A stretch of DNA of 64,000 bases from Gammaproteobacteria bacterium (lineage in GTDB: Bacteria; Pseudomonadota; Gammaproteobacteria; JACKNK01): positions 124,001 through 188,000 of the forward strand of contig JACKNJ010000004.1 of assembly GCA_024234895.1 (NCBI GenBank), read 5' to 3'. The position numbers and the translations under genes are program-made. Below the pieces are notes generated by a model. That model saw only the letters and a program-made list of their open reading frames with translations, was not told the origin of the DNA and did no database searches. Below are positions 43,811-53,452 of the stretch, piece by piece (position 1 is the first letter of the stretch; each line of letters opens with the position of its first letter).

Positions 43811-44191
43811 ATGCCCGGACCCGTCAACAACTCGCTCGCCACCCAGATCGAACCCGCCGAGCCGGTGATCACTTACGTTGGCGTGCCGATCGTGACCGTC
43901 AACGTCGCGACCTCGGTCACCCATGTACCGGTCAACCTGCAAGTCTTCACCGGCCCCGGCATGGCGCAGGACATGCTGACCATCGGCACCGTCAGCGTCG
44001 GCGACCAGATGGGGCTGGGCGCCGGTTCCGGCGTCAACTCGATGCTGGACATGCCGATCGCCTGCAACCCGCAGTGCTGCATGGGCCCCGCGCCGCTGAC
44101 CAGCTACGTGCAACCGCATCTGCAGGATCTGACCAACGGTGCCGGCATGACCGCGATCCCCGGCCAATTCAGCGTGATGTCCGCGATATGA
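43811..44191 (+). CDS. PAAR-like spike-tip protein (DUF4150-like)
   Basis: A 126-residue protein. The pattern VGVPIVTVNVATSVTHVPVNLQV, then TVSVGDQMGLGAGSGVNSM, then CNPQCCMGPAPLTSY resembles the PAAR-like DUF4150 proteins that cap the VgrG spike. The four closely spaced Cys/Met/Pro residues could help bind a metal at the tip. No effector domain is attached. The end overlaps tssJ by 4 bases. The match is weaker than for the other components. Confidence 0.6.
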   Translation: MPGPVNNSLATQIEPAEPVITYVGVPIVTVNVATSVTHVPVNLQVFTGPGMAQDMLTIGTVSVGDQMGLGAGSGVNSMLDMPIACNPQCCMGPAPLTSYVQPHLQDLTNGAGMTAIPGQFSVMSAI

Positions 44192-44691
44192 ACACCCGGA
44201 CCCTGCTCATCCTGCTCACCGTGCTGACGCTGACCGGCTGCTCCAGCCTCGGCAACGCCTTCAAGACGGTCGGCAACTTCGTGACCGGTGCCGGCGAGGT
44301 CCGCACCAGCCTCGACCAGATCACCGTGGTCGCGAAACCCAATGCCAACGGCACCAGCGCGACCGCCGTCGACGTGGTGTTCATCTACGACGAAAAGGTC
44401 CCCGACCTCCTCCCCAAGGATGCCGCCGACTGGTTCGCCCAGCGTGACGAGCTGAACGCCAACCTGTGGAAATACCTGGATATCGCCTCGGTGGAGGTAC
44501 CGCCCGCCTACATCATCGATGTGGTCAGTCTGCCCAAGCGGTATTCAACCGCGATCAAGGTCGTCGCCTACGCAAACTACCTGAACAAGAAGGGCCGCAA
44601 GGTCATCGACCTGACCACCTTCAAGCACGCCCAGCTCACCCTCGAAGCCAAGACCGTGGCCTTCGCGGAAAGCACGGAGGGGAAATCGTGA
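44188..44691 (+). CDS. tssJ: T6SS outer-membrane lipoprotein TssJ
   Basis: A 167-residue lipoprotein. A signal peptide ends in the lipobox LTGC, with the lipidated residue Cys18. The mature part is a transthyretin-like fold with DVVFIYDEKVPDLL early and PAYIIDVVSLPKRYSTAIKVVAYAN late. TssJ anchors the TssL-TssM complex to the outer membrane. The position before tssK, tssL and tssM is standard. Confidence 0.87.
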   Translation: MNTRTLLILLTVLTLTGCSSLGNAFKTVGNFVTGAGEVRTSLDQITVVAKPNANGTSATAVDVVFIYDEKVPDLLPKDAADWFAQRDELNANLWKYLDIASVEVPPAYIIDVVSLPKRYSTAIKVVAYANYLNKKGRKVIDLTTFKHAQLTLEAKTVAFAESTEGKS

Positions 44692-44746
44692 CCGTCTCTA
44701 TCCCCCCGGTGGCCATCCCCCATCCCACCCGGACCGAGGTCTCGCC

Positions 44747-46126
44747 ATGAGCACCGACAACCGCGACTACCTGCCGGAACCGCTGCAATGGACCGAGGGC
44801 ATGCTGCTCTCGCCCCAACATTTTCAGCAGAACGACATCTACTGGGGCCAGCAACTCGCCTTGCACACGCGCTGGACCCGCCCATACGGCTGGGGCCTGT
44901 GGCACCTGGAACTGGATGAGGGCGAACTGCAAAAGGGTGAAATCATCGTCCGCCGTCTCGAAGGCCTGCTGCCGGACGGACTGGCGGTGCAGTACCCCGC
45001 CGCTCGGGGCGACAACAGCCTCCAGCCGCTTTCCATTGCCGACCATCCCCGACTCGCCAACATGGACGGGCGGGTGCGCATCCACCTCGCCATCGCGAAA
45101 CGCATGCGCGGCGCCGCCAGCGACCACAGCGATCTGCGTCGCTACCAGGGCGTGCCGGGCGACACCGTGCTGGACGAGAACACCGGCGGCAACGAGATGA
45201 ACATCGATCGCCTGCGCGCCTGCCTCACCCTGCTCCCGGAAGACAAACTCACCGGCGGGCATGCGCACATGCCGCTGCTGGAGATCAAACGCCGGGGCAA
45301 AGGCTTCGTGCTTTCGGCCTATCACCCCCCGTTGCTGCGCATCGGTGCCGGCGATTTCCTCGACCCGGAAAATGCCATCCTCAACCGGGTACGCAGACAA
45401 TTGCGTCAGGTGATCGAACGCGCGAGCGGCCAGGCGGGGGACGCCGAGGGGCGGCGCATGATGGGCGCCCTGACCTCCGCCATGCCCCCGCTCGACGTGA
45501 TGGCGCAATCCGGCGAAGTGCATCCGTTCGACCTGTATCTGGCCCTGGCCGGACTGCTCGGTCAGGTCGCCCAGATCGCGTCATCGCCGCTGTACGCGCT
45601 GAACATCGCCGAGTACGACCACAACGAGTTGCAACGCGGCTTCGCGGAGATGCTCGACATCATCGACAGCCAGTTGCAGACCGTGCGTGTCGGGCACCAG
45701 ACCGCGGCGTTCCGCAAGGTTGAAACCGGAATCTTCGAGATCCCGCTGGCGCATGACTGGAACCTCGACGATCTGTACGTGGAACTGCGCGGACGCGACC
45801 GCGCCAGCCTGGAATTCTGGATGCGCGACGCCCACGTCGGCGATACCCGCATGCATCCTCAACTGAGCCGCCGACGCCTGCCGGGGGCCGGACGACAGAT
45901 CGCCCGCGACGATCTGAGCCGTCGCCTGCCCGTCTCCGACAACGGTGTGCTGTTCGGTCTCGCCAACGCCTTTCAGCACGACGACGAAGGCACCCCGCAG
46001 GCCCTGATCCGCGCCGACGGCACCCTGCGCGTCAGTGGTCCGCGCGACAAGACGCCGGATGAAATCGTGCTCTATTACCGGCAGGGCGGCGGCGCGGGCA
46101 CCCAGGGTGGAGGCCATGCGCACTGA
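44747..46126 (+). CDS. tssK: T6SS baseplate protein TssK
   Basis: A 459-residue protein linking baseplate to membrane complex. The N-terminal hallmark WTEGMLLSPQHFQQND is present, and HPFDLYLALAGLLGQVA sits around residue 260. Length matches the family (about 440-460). The last 11 bases overlap the tssL start. Confidence 0.93.
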   Translation: MSTDNRDYLPEPLQWTEGMLLSPQHFQQNDIYWGQQLALHTRWTRPYGWGLWHLELDEGELQKGEIIVRRLEGLLPDGLAVQYPAARGDNSLQPLSIADHPRLANMDGRVRIHLAIAKRMRGAASDHSDLRRYQGVPGDTVLDENTGGNEMNIDRLRACLTLLPEDKLTGGHAHMPLLEIKRRGKGFVLSAYHPPLLRIGAGDFLDPENAILNRVRRQLRQVIERASGQAGDAEGRRMMGALTSAMPPLDVMAQSGEVHPFDLYLALAGLLGQVAQIASSPLYALNIAEYDHNELQRGFAEMLDIIDSQLQTVRVGHQTAAFRKVETGIFEIPLAHDWNLDDLYVELRGRDRASLEFWMRDAHVGDTRMHPQLSRRRLPGAGRQIARDDLSRRLPVSDNGVLFGLANAFQHDDEGTPQALIRADGTLRVSGPRDKTPDEIVLYYRQGGGAGTQGGGHAH

Positions 46127-46889
46127 GCGCCTGATGTCGACCTGCTTCGCCGAGTTCTACGAAGAACTCGCGCGCATCAAGCAGGCCGTCGCCGGAGGAC
46201 GACTCGCGTCCTATCTGGGCGGCAAGAATTCGGGTCCGGACCTGGCCGCGAGCACGGGTGCGCGCCTGCTCGCCCTGCTTGCCGCCCAGGAACAGCGTAT
46301 CGACAGCTCCGCCAATCACATGGAGCGCAAGGCCTACGGACTGGCGCGCTACTTCATGGCCGCGCTGGCGGACGAGATCCTGGCCGTCAATCTGCCGTGG
46401 GAAGGCGCCGATTACTGGAACGACCATCTGATCGAACGCGCCCTGTTCCAGCGTGCGGTCGCCGGGCGCGACTTCTATCTGCTCGCGGACCGGGTATTGC
46501 ACTCACGCGGCCACAATCCCGTCATGGAGGATCTGGCGGCCGTGGCCCTGATGAGCATGCAGCTCGGCTTCCAGGGGCAATACCGTGGCCCGGCGGGCGC
46601 CGAGGCACGCGAACGCTACCGCAAGAAGCTGCTGCACTTCATCGGTGTCGGCAGCGACGTCAACCAGGCCGGAGGCGCCTCCAAACCGCTGTTCCCGTCC
46701 AGTTACGACGGTCTGATCTCGGAAACCACGGACAACCGCCTGGCGCCGTTCTCGCGCTGGTATCTGATCGGTGCCGGGGTGCTGTTCGTCTATCTGATCC
46801 TGTCCACGGGTGTCTGGGTCCATAACATCCGCGATCTGACCTCCGTCCTGCCCTACCAAGGCGTCTTCGAGCTGTTCACGCCGAAATGA
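46116..46889 (+). CDS. tssL: T6SS inner-membrane protein TssL
   Basis: A 257-residue DotU-type protein. The cytoplasmic helical domain includes YFMAALADEILAVNLPWEG and YRKKLLHFIGVG. One membrane helix lies near residues 215-235 (WYLIGAGVLFVYLILSTGVWV region). No OmpA-type peptidoglycan-binding domain is attached, so anchoring must come from another protein. It overlaps tssK and tssM (4 bases). Confidence 0.9.
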   Translation: MRTERLMSTCFAEFYEELARIKQAVAGGRLASYLGGKNSGPDLAASTGARLLALLAAQEQRIDSSANHMERKAYGLARYFMAALADEILAVNLPWEGADYWNDHLIERALFQRAVAGRDFYLLADRVLHSRGHNPVMEDLAAVALMSMQLGFQGQYRGPAGAEARERYRKKLLHFIGVGSDVNQAGGASKPLFPSSYDGLISETTDNRLAPFSRWYLIGAGVLFVYLILSTGVWVHNIRDLTSVLPYQGVFELFTPK

Positions 46890-49800
46890 ACATGGACGCC
46901 GCCCTCGCCTTCCTGGCGCGGATCACCCGCCAGGCAATCGAGTTCCTCGATGCGCATGCCATCTGGTTCGTCATCGGCGCGCTGCTCCTGCTGGCGCTGT
47001 TTGGGTTCGTCTGGCTGCGTCGGAACCAATCACACTGGTCGCAGCGCGGGCCGAAGCGGATCGGAGACTGGTCGTTGAATCTGGTCCGTGGCCTGCGCTA
47101 TCTCTCGACCCGTCGTGAATGGCGCTATCAAACACCCTGGGTGTTGATGAGCGGCGATGCGGACGCGGGCAAGAGCAGTGTCACGCAATCGATCCGGCAG
47201 GGACGGCGGAGCGCACTGTTGCTGCGGGAGGCCAATCTGGCCGTCGCGGACTCCGAATGGGGCTTCTTCGACGGTGGCGTGGTCATCGACATCAAGGCGC
47301 TGGACGATCCGGATCCGGAAAAGGTCCGCACGCACTGGCACAGGGTACTTGCCGACATCGATGCGCAGCGACCGGAACGACCGCTCGATGCGATCGTCCT
47401 GACGCTGTCCGCGAACACACTGCTCAACCCCGAATCCGGTGGCCTGCAGGCCCTGGCGGAACGCAGCTACCAGCACCTGTTCGCCCTCCAGAAGCGCCTC
47501 AGCTTTACCTTCCCGGTCTACATCCTGGTCACCCATTGCGATGCGGTCCCCGGGTTTTCGGCATTCTGGCAGGCACAACCGGAAGCGCGCCGCCGGGAGA
47601 TGTTCGGCTGGTCAAACCCGTTCTCGCTGAACCACCGCTTCGACCCGGACTGGGTCGATGAATCCTTCAAGCAGCTCCGCGAGGACCTGCATACCGCGCA
47701 ACTCGATGCCGCCGCGCACGCGGAGATCGCCGACCCGGACACCTTCTTCCTGTTTCCGCAACGTTTCGAGGCCTTGCGCGCACCCTTACGCACGGTGCTC
47801 GAACAGGTCTTCCGCCCGGCCGCCTATCACGAGGATTTTCTGGTACGTGGCCTGTACTTCGCGGGGCGGATCGAGACCACCGAGATCGATCCCGAAACGC
47901 CGATCGACGATGTCGCCTTCGTCGACGACCTGTTCAACCAGCGCGTATTCCGGGAGCGCAATCTCGCCCGCCCCACGGTCACCGGACTGCTGTCCCGCAA
48001 CACCCTGATCCGCAGGCTCCAGATCGGCATGATCGCGACCGCCGCCGCCTTGTTGATCGTGCTCACCGTGAACGCGCTGCGCCTGGGCAATCAGGTCGAT
48101 GCCGCGATCTCCGGCTTCAACGCCATCCAGAGCGCCAATCAGGCCGTCGAAACAGAAGCTGGCAGCTGCGATCGGGGTCAGGTCGACGTGATCTACGGCC
48201 TGCTGACCAACCTCGCGCAGATGGACATGGACTGGGGCTATCTGTTCATCCCCGCGTCGTGGCTGGACGACGGGATCGCCAACGGTGCGGCCCAACACAT
48301 CGCCGATCGCGTCCTCAAGGAAATCGTGTTCCCCAGTGTGCGGTGCCGTCTCGAGATCCGCGCCCAGGAACTGGTGACCGCCGATCTGCGCCAGATTCCC
48401 GATCACCACGACCCTGCCGCCGAAGTGGCGGCCGCCCGCACTCAAGCCGAGGAATACCTCAAAGCGGTGCTCGACCTGGAAAACGCCCAACGCACCTACC
48501 TGTACATCACCACCGGCAGTTCCGGCGATTCCATCGCCTTGCAGACCGAGATGCTGCGGCGCTTCAACACCCTGGCCGAATATGCCTACGGCAAGCCGCT
48601 TCCGGAAATCGTGCAGCGGCGCCGGGGCCAGCAGATGCGTGCACTCGGGTTGATGACGGTCACCGACATGCCGACCTTGCCGAAGAATTTCCGCACCCGG
48701 GTCACGGAGCGCCTGGATGAAACCCTGAATCAGGCGCGCGCGGTGATTGCCAGCCGTGTCGGCGAGGGCCAGACCCTGGCCCAGGCCATCGATTCCGACG
48801 ACCTGAGCGTCGATCTGAACCGCCTCGCGAACTGGCTGGAGTTCGCGCACCGCGACTGGCTGAGTTCCGATGGCGATCGCAATCCCTGCGCGCAAGCGGT
48901 AACGGCGATGCGACCGGGCATCGAGGACCTGATCGGCAACCACGGCTATTCACCCGTGCTGCTGGCGAGTCTGGATCGGTTCGGACGAAACGTCCCCGGG
49001 GATCCCGCGTCCAGGGGATGCTTCCTCGATTCACTGGATACCATCGAAGCGACCAGTTTCGCGCCCTACGGATCGGTCACCCAGCGAGCCACCCGCACCG
49101 GCAAGGACGGCACGCCCTTCGTCATCCGGGAACTGGCCCCCTGGGTCGCGGACGAACTGGCCGGACTCCAGGCGGTCCGCGATCAACGCTTCATGACCGT
49201 CGCGGGCGGGTCGGTGTTTGCCTGCGCCGCGCCGCTGCGCGGTTGGGAGGGCGCGCGTCTTGCCGAAGCGGCGGGCTACGCCCACGACTACCAATCCTTC
49301 CGGGAAGAACACCGGTTGGCGCCACCGCAGGCGGTCGATGCCGCCAAGAAGCCCTTGTACGACCGCCTCGCCCGGCGTCATCTCAAAGGCGTCCTCGATG
49401 GACTGGCCCACCGCGCGCAGCAACCGCTGACCCTGGCCGATACGGCCTCGTCGATGTGGCTCTCGCCGCTGTCCACCGGCGATGAACGTCTCGGCAGTCG
49501 TTCCCGCGCGTTCGCCCTCGCCGCCCCCCAACTCCAGCAGGTTCTGGTGTTGTATGCCCAGTTCGGGATGGATGGGCAGAGCATCGCGGCCTGCGCGCGC
49601 GGGTTTGCGAACGGCGAACTCGACGCCGCCAACCGGCTCGCCGAGGCCAGCGGACTGTACGAGCCCGACACCGATACCGCCGCGCTGGACCCGCAGAATG
49701 GGGCGCACCGCAACTACTTCAATCTCGGCACCGCCGCCGACACCAAGGAATATCTCCAGCAGCAGTTGCAGCGTGCCCAGGTGCTCGCCGGTTATGCGGA

Positions 49801-50920
49801 ACCGTTCGTGCGCTTTTTGCAGAACACCGATCAACCGACCGTCGCCAGCCCGGAGAGCCGTCAGGGCCTGACCTTCTGGCTGGCGACGATCAACGAGATC
49901 GACCGCTTCGTGCAGGGCAAGGACCCCAAGAGCCAGGTGGCCCAACTGAATGATTTCATTCAGAAAGACCTGCGCGAGATGAGCCAGAGCAACTGCGCGG
50001 ACACGCTCATGAAGCCGGTCGGTGCCGACGACGATCCGACCCAGGGTCAAGGTCTGTTCGGAGACCGGCGCAGCGGCCTGAGCGCCCAATCCGCCGACTA
50101 TTGCACCTCCGGCAACAAGGTCCTGGCGCGCGGCGACTATCGGGCCCTGGCAAAACGCTTCAACTCCGAGCTGGCCGGCCTGTACCCGTTCGGTCCGGCG
50201 CGCAATGGCGACGCGCCGCTGGCGGCCGTGAAACGTTTCTTCCTCGATTACGCCGGGCAGCGCGAGAGCCTGCGCAAGAAGGTCGAGTCCGCCGGGAATA
50301 CCCAGCGCTGGCAGAAAGTTTCGGAATTCCTTGATCAGCTCGACGCCGCCGCGGACTTCCTCAACGCCTCGCTGGCCGCTGGCGTGAAGAGCCAACCTCT
50401 GGGCCTGGAGGTCGGCTTCCGCTACCTGCCTGCGGACGCCAATCCCGCGCAGGGTGGCAGCTCGCAGCTGATTGCCTGGGAATTCGAGTCCGGCGACAAC
50501 ATCGCCAGCTATCCGAACGGCCAGACAGCCCTGAACTGGCAATTCGGCCAGCCGGTCACCCTGACCCTGCAATGGGCAGGTCTGTCCGCCTACCGTCCGC
50601 AGGGCGATGACACCCAGAGTCATCTCGAAGTCGATGACCGTACCGCCCGCTTCAGCGCCAAGGGCGCCTGGGCCCTGTTGCGTCTGATCGACGCGCATCG
50701 CGACACCACCCCCGGCGTTGCCGATCCGCTCAACGACACCCGCGTGATCACCGCGTTCGATATCCCGCTCAAGCTCCAGCAGCCACCCGGCACCGACAAG
50801 AACAAGAACGCCAAGTTGCGACTGGCGCTCGATCTGGTCGCCAGCGGACCGGATGGCAAACCCGGTGCGCCGCTCGATCTGCCGGCGCAATTCCCCAACA
50901 AAGCCCCCTACGTCTGGTGA
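46886..50920 (+). CDS. tssM: T6SS inner-membrane protein TssM (IcmF)
   Basis: A 1344-residue protein, slightly long for the family. A membrane helix at about 26-46 is followed by a cytoplasmic NTPase-like domain with the Walker A-type GDADAGKS at about 90-97. A second membrane helix lies at about 376-396. The large periplasmic part follows, with IcmF-related and DUF1215-type regions toward the C-terminus (GNTQRWQKVSEFLDQLDAAADFL). TssM spans the periplasm and binds TssJ. It is the largest gene in the window and continues the jklm order. Confidence 0.93.
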   Translation: MNMDAALAFLARITRQAIEFLDAHAIWFVIGALLLLALFGFVWLRRNQSHWSQRGPKRIGDWSLNLVRGLRYLSTRREWRYQTPWVLMSGDADAGKSSVTQSIRQGRRSALLLREANLAVADSEWGFFDGGVVIDIKALDDPDPEKVRTHWHRVLADIDAQRPERPLDAIVLTLSANTLLNPESGGLQALAERSYQHLFALQKRLSFTFPVYILVTHCDAVPGFSAFWQAQPEARRREMFGWSNPFSLNHRFDPDWVDESFKQLREDLHTAQLDAAAHAEIADPDTFFLFPQRFEALRAPLRTVLEQVFRPAAYHEDFLVRGLYFAGRIETTEIDPETPIDDVAFVDDLFNQRVFRERNLARPTVTGLLSRNTLIRRLQIGMIATAAALLIVLTVNALRLGNQVDAAISGFNAIQSANQAVETEAGSCDRGQVDVIYGLLTNLAQMDMDWGYLFIPASWLDDGIANGAAQHIADRVLKEIVFPSVRCRLEIRAQELVTADLRQIPDHHDPAAEVAAARTQAEEYLKAVLDLENAQRTYLYITTGSSGDSIALQTEMLRRFNTLAEYAYGKPLPEIVQRRRGQQMRALGLMTVTDMPTLPKNFRTRVTERLDETLNQARAVIASRVGEGQTLAQAIDSDDLSVDLNRLANWLEFAHRDWLSSDGDRNPCAQAVTAMRPGIEDLIGNHGYSPVLLASLDRFGRNVPGDPASRGCFLDSLDTIEATSFAPYGSVTQRATRTGKDGTPFVIRELAPWVADELAGLQAVRDQRFMTVAGGSVFACAAPLRGWEGARLAEAAGYAHDYQSFREEHRLAPPQAVDAAKKPLYDRLARRHLKGVLDGLAHRAQQPLTLADTASSMWLSPLSTGDERLGSRSRAFALAAPQLQQVLVLYAQFGMDGQSIAACARGFANGELDAANRLAEASGLYEPDTDTAALDPQNGAHRNYFNLGTAADTKEYLQQQLQRAQVLAGYAEPFVRFLQNTDQPTVASPESRQGLTFWLATINEIDRFVQGKDPKSQVAQLNDFIQKDLREMSQSNCADTLMKPVGADDDPTQGQGLFGDRRSGLSAQSADYCTSGNKVLARGDYRALAKRFNSELAGLYPFGPARNGDAPLAAVKRFFLDYAGQRESLRKKVESAGNTQRWQKVSEFLDQLDAAADFLNASLAAGVKSQPLGLEVGFRYLPADANPAQGGSSQLIAWEFESGDNIASYPNGQTALNWQFGQPVTLTLQWAGLSAYRPQGDDTQSHLEVDDRTARFSAKGAWALLRLIDAHRDTTPGVADPLNDTRVITAFDIPLKLQQPPGTDKNKNAKLRLALDLVASGPDGKPGAPLDLPAQFPNKAPYVW

Positions 50921-50930
50921 GGTACATGCC

Positions 50931-52148
50931 ATGAACGCCACCGCCCTCGCTGTATCGCCGAGTTATGACGACGACTTCGATGACGCTTTCGACGATGACA
51001 TCGATGCCCGGGAGGACCGCACGTCCGGCGCGCCCAGCGACGCCGACCTGGGCCTTGCCGATGCCTACTTTCATGCCGCCTATGGGATTGCCCTCGGTGA
51101 TCTGCTGGCGCCGATTGCCGATGAACGAAATCCGACCGGCGAGGACATGAAGGGCAGCAGCCTGTATCGCCGCATTCAGGAGGCCCGCCGCGCCGATGAC
51201 CCGAATCTGCCGCTCGGGCCCTGGGAACACGAACTCAAGCGGGCCGACTGGCCCCTGGTCGGCAAACTCGGCGTGCAGACCCTGCGCCGGCGCAGCAAGG
51301 ATCTGCAGGTCGCGGCCTGGGTGTTGGAGGCCGGCCTCCATCAACACGGCCTGGTCGCCCTCGCGCCGGGGCTGACCCTGATGCATGTGCTTTGCGTGCA
51401 GTTCTGGGACGGCCTGCATCCGGGCATGACCGACGGCGATACCGAATACCGAACCAATCTGTTCCGCTGGGTGGACAGCAAGTTTCCCAACATCCTGGCC
51501 GTACTGCCGCTGACCAACGCGCGCCTGGAGCAGGGTGAATTGACCCTGGGAGACTGGCGCCGCGCCAATCTGCCCAATGCCAAGGGCCGCCACGAGCCCA
51601 AGAAACAGGAAGCGTTTCTCGCCGCCCTGGCCGCGACGCCGACCGAACACCTTGCCGACCTCGATGCACAGATCCGGGCCGCGCGCGCGGCCATTCATTC
51701 CCTGGACGCCAGCCTGGATGCGCTGGTCGGCAACGATTCACCAGGATTCGCCGGCCTCAACGGTCTGCTCGACGAGATCGAAGCCTTGATCCGCATGGAA
51801 CTGGATCAGCGCGGCGATGTGTTCACCGACGGCCTGGACCCGACGATGGGCGATGACGCCATCGAAGACGACAACCAGGCCGCCCAAGCCGAGCCGCCCT
51901 CCCCGGGCCATGCCGCGCCCTCGTCCGGCAACCGCCGGCAGGAGGCCTACGCCATGCTCGCCCAGGCCGCCGATTTCCTGATGCAGACCGATCCGCACAG
52001 CCCGGTGCCCTATCTGGTCCGCCAGGCCATCGCCTGGGGTCGCATGGATACCCGTGCGCTGTACCAGGAGCTTTTCCTCGAAAAGGGCGGGCAGATCAAT
52101 GTGTTTCATCTGCTTGGGCTGAACCCTGGCGAGAACGCCAAGGCATGA
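50931..52148 (+). CDS. tssA: T6SS protein TssA (ImpA N-terminal domain)
   Basis: A 405-residue protein. The first 45 residues are Asp-rich and look disordered. The ImpA N-terminal domain covers about 50-200 with GEDMKGSSLYRRIQEARRADD, KDLQVAAWVLEAGLHQHG and VQFWDGLHPGM. A C-terminal helical part contains HSPVPYLVRQAIAWGRMD, similar to the short VasJ-type ending. TssA coordinates tail assembly from the baseplate. It is the last structural T6SS gene here. Confidence 0.88.
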   Translation: MNATALAVSPSYDDDFDDAFDDDIDAREDRTSGAPSDADLGLADAYFHAAYGIALGDLLAPIADERNPTGEDMKGSSLYRRIQEARRADDPNLPLGPWEHELKRADWPLVGKLGVQTLRRRSKDLQVAAWVLEAGLHQHGLVALAPGLTLMHVLCVQFWDGLHPGMTDGDTEYRTNLFRWVDSKFPNILAVLPLTNARLEQGELTLGDWRRANLPNAKGRHEPKKQEAFLAALAATPTEHLADLDAQIRAARAAIHSLDASLDALVGNDSPGFAGLNGLLDEIEALIRMELDQRGDVFTDGLDPTMGDDAIEDDNQAAQAEPPSPGHAAPSSGNRRQEAYAMLAQAADFLMQTDPHSPVPYLVRQAIAWGRMDTRALYQELFLEKGGQINVFHLLGLNPGENAKA

Positions 52149-52179
52149 CGACCGAACACAACAGGGCGGCTCGAGACCA

Positions 52180-53451
52180 ATGAGCGGCGGCAAGCGCAAA
52201 GCGGTCGACGACGTCGCGCCCGACCCAAAACGCCCCCGGTACCAGCGCCCGGCAGGCCCACTCACGCCGATGACCCTGCCTGGGTCGATGCGTGGTCGGT
52301 TTGCGGTCGCGCCTGCCGCGATCGAGCAGCCTGTCCTGCGAATGCAACCGCGCGCGGCGGCAGCGCGAGCCTTCCCGGACACCTTCGCCGACATGGCGCG
52401 CGCGCGGACGACCGAGTTGGCGGCGGCCACGCCGCGCCTTGCAACGCGCACCCAGGAAGTGACGCATTTCCCTCGCTTTTCCGGCAACGCCGAGGCGGTC
52501 GCCGCCTTGGGTGGGACACATCTGGGGGGTCTTGGTGGTGGCTACCAGGGCGGCATGTATCCCGGTGGGGCCGGCATGACCCGCGACTCCCTGCCCACTC
52601 ACATCGATCTGAGCCGACATCGCCCATCGCAGATGCTGTCGCAACTCAGTGAAGTCATGATGCATGGCGCACGCAATGCCGGACTGGCTCATGACCCGGT
52701 CGAAATCCAGTTCGGCTACGGCTTGAACGAGCACGGCGAGCTCAATGTGTTTGCCAGTGCCAACAATCCGGATACCCAGCAATGGCTGGAGACCGCGATG
52801 TCAGCCCCAGCCGGCACGCATCTGCATGCGGCCGCCACCGCCGCCGGCCCCGCACCCCTGCCAGCCGGAGCCAGCGCGGCGCAGCGGGCGGCGAACCTGG
52901 GCGCCGCCTCGGAAACCGCCGAGTTGCGCAACATCGGCGCCAAGCTCCTGTTCCATGACGAGCAGCAGGAACGTCGCCGCGCTGCCGTTGTCGGCGCCCC
53001 CGATGAGGCTCAGGTCCACCACGACCTGGCGTTGGCGAGTGCCATCCGCGACAAGTTCCTGTCTCGCGACATCACCATCGTCAAGAACCCGTCCGGGATG
53101 TCGGGTCGGCACGCGGAACAAAACATCGGAGTCGCTCTGCATCAGGGCGGCTATCGCGTCGGTGACATCCAGGGCACCAAGATCCGCTGTCATTCCTGCC
53201 GCGCCGAGCTCGGTTCTAATCTCACCGATGAACACGACATGCACGTATCAGGGAAGGTCTACGGCAGCCAGGCCTCGACCGCGCATCTGGCGGCAAGCTT
53301 CCAGCACATTGCGGCGGGACACGAACAGATCGCCACGCCGCTGCCGATCCGACCACGCGCCAACAGTATTGCGAGCCTGCCGGCACTGCCTGCCATCGCG
53401 GTGAGCGCGTCAGCCAGCGCCGCTTCAGCGCCAAAGGGAGGGGAACACTGA
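52180..53451 (+). CDS. Putative T6SS effector with zinc-dependent deaminase motif (HAE...CxxC)
   Basis: A 423-residue protein, not a named family member by eye. The C-terminal region has a deaminase-type zinc site: GRHAEQN with His311 and Glu313, then IRCHSCRAEL with Cys337 and Cys340, 26 residues apart. This arrangement is that of toxin deaminases acting on nucleotides or nucleic acids. Residues 1-30 carry two basic clusters (GKRKAVDDV at 4-12 and DPKRPR at 15-20). Residues 100-140 are Gly-rich, and the tail after 385 is Ala/Ser-rich. It starts 31 bases after tssA and lacks any spike domain, so it would travel as cargo. The function is inferred from motif and position. Confidence 0.62.
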   Translation: MSGGKRKAVDDVAPDPKRPRYQRPAGPLTPMTLPGSMRGRFAVAPAAIEQPVLRMQPRAAAARAFPDTFADMARARTTELAAATPRLATRTQEVTHFPRFSGNAEAVAALGGTHLGGLGGGYQGGMYPGGAGMTRDSLPTHIDLSRHRPSQMLSQLSEVMMHGARNAGLAHDPVEIQFGYGLNEHGELNVFASANNPDTQQWLETAMSAPAGTHLHAAATAAGPAPLPAGASAAQRAANLGAASETAELRNIGAKLLFHDEQQERRRAAVVGAPDEAQVHHDLALASAIRDKFLSRDITIVKNPSGMSGRHAEQNIGVALHQGGYRVGDIQGTKIRCHSCRAELGSNLTDEHDMHVSGKVYGSQASTAHLAASFQHIAAGHEQIATPLPIRPRANSIASLPALPAIAVSASASAASAPKGGEH

Positions 53452-53452
53452 A

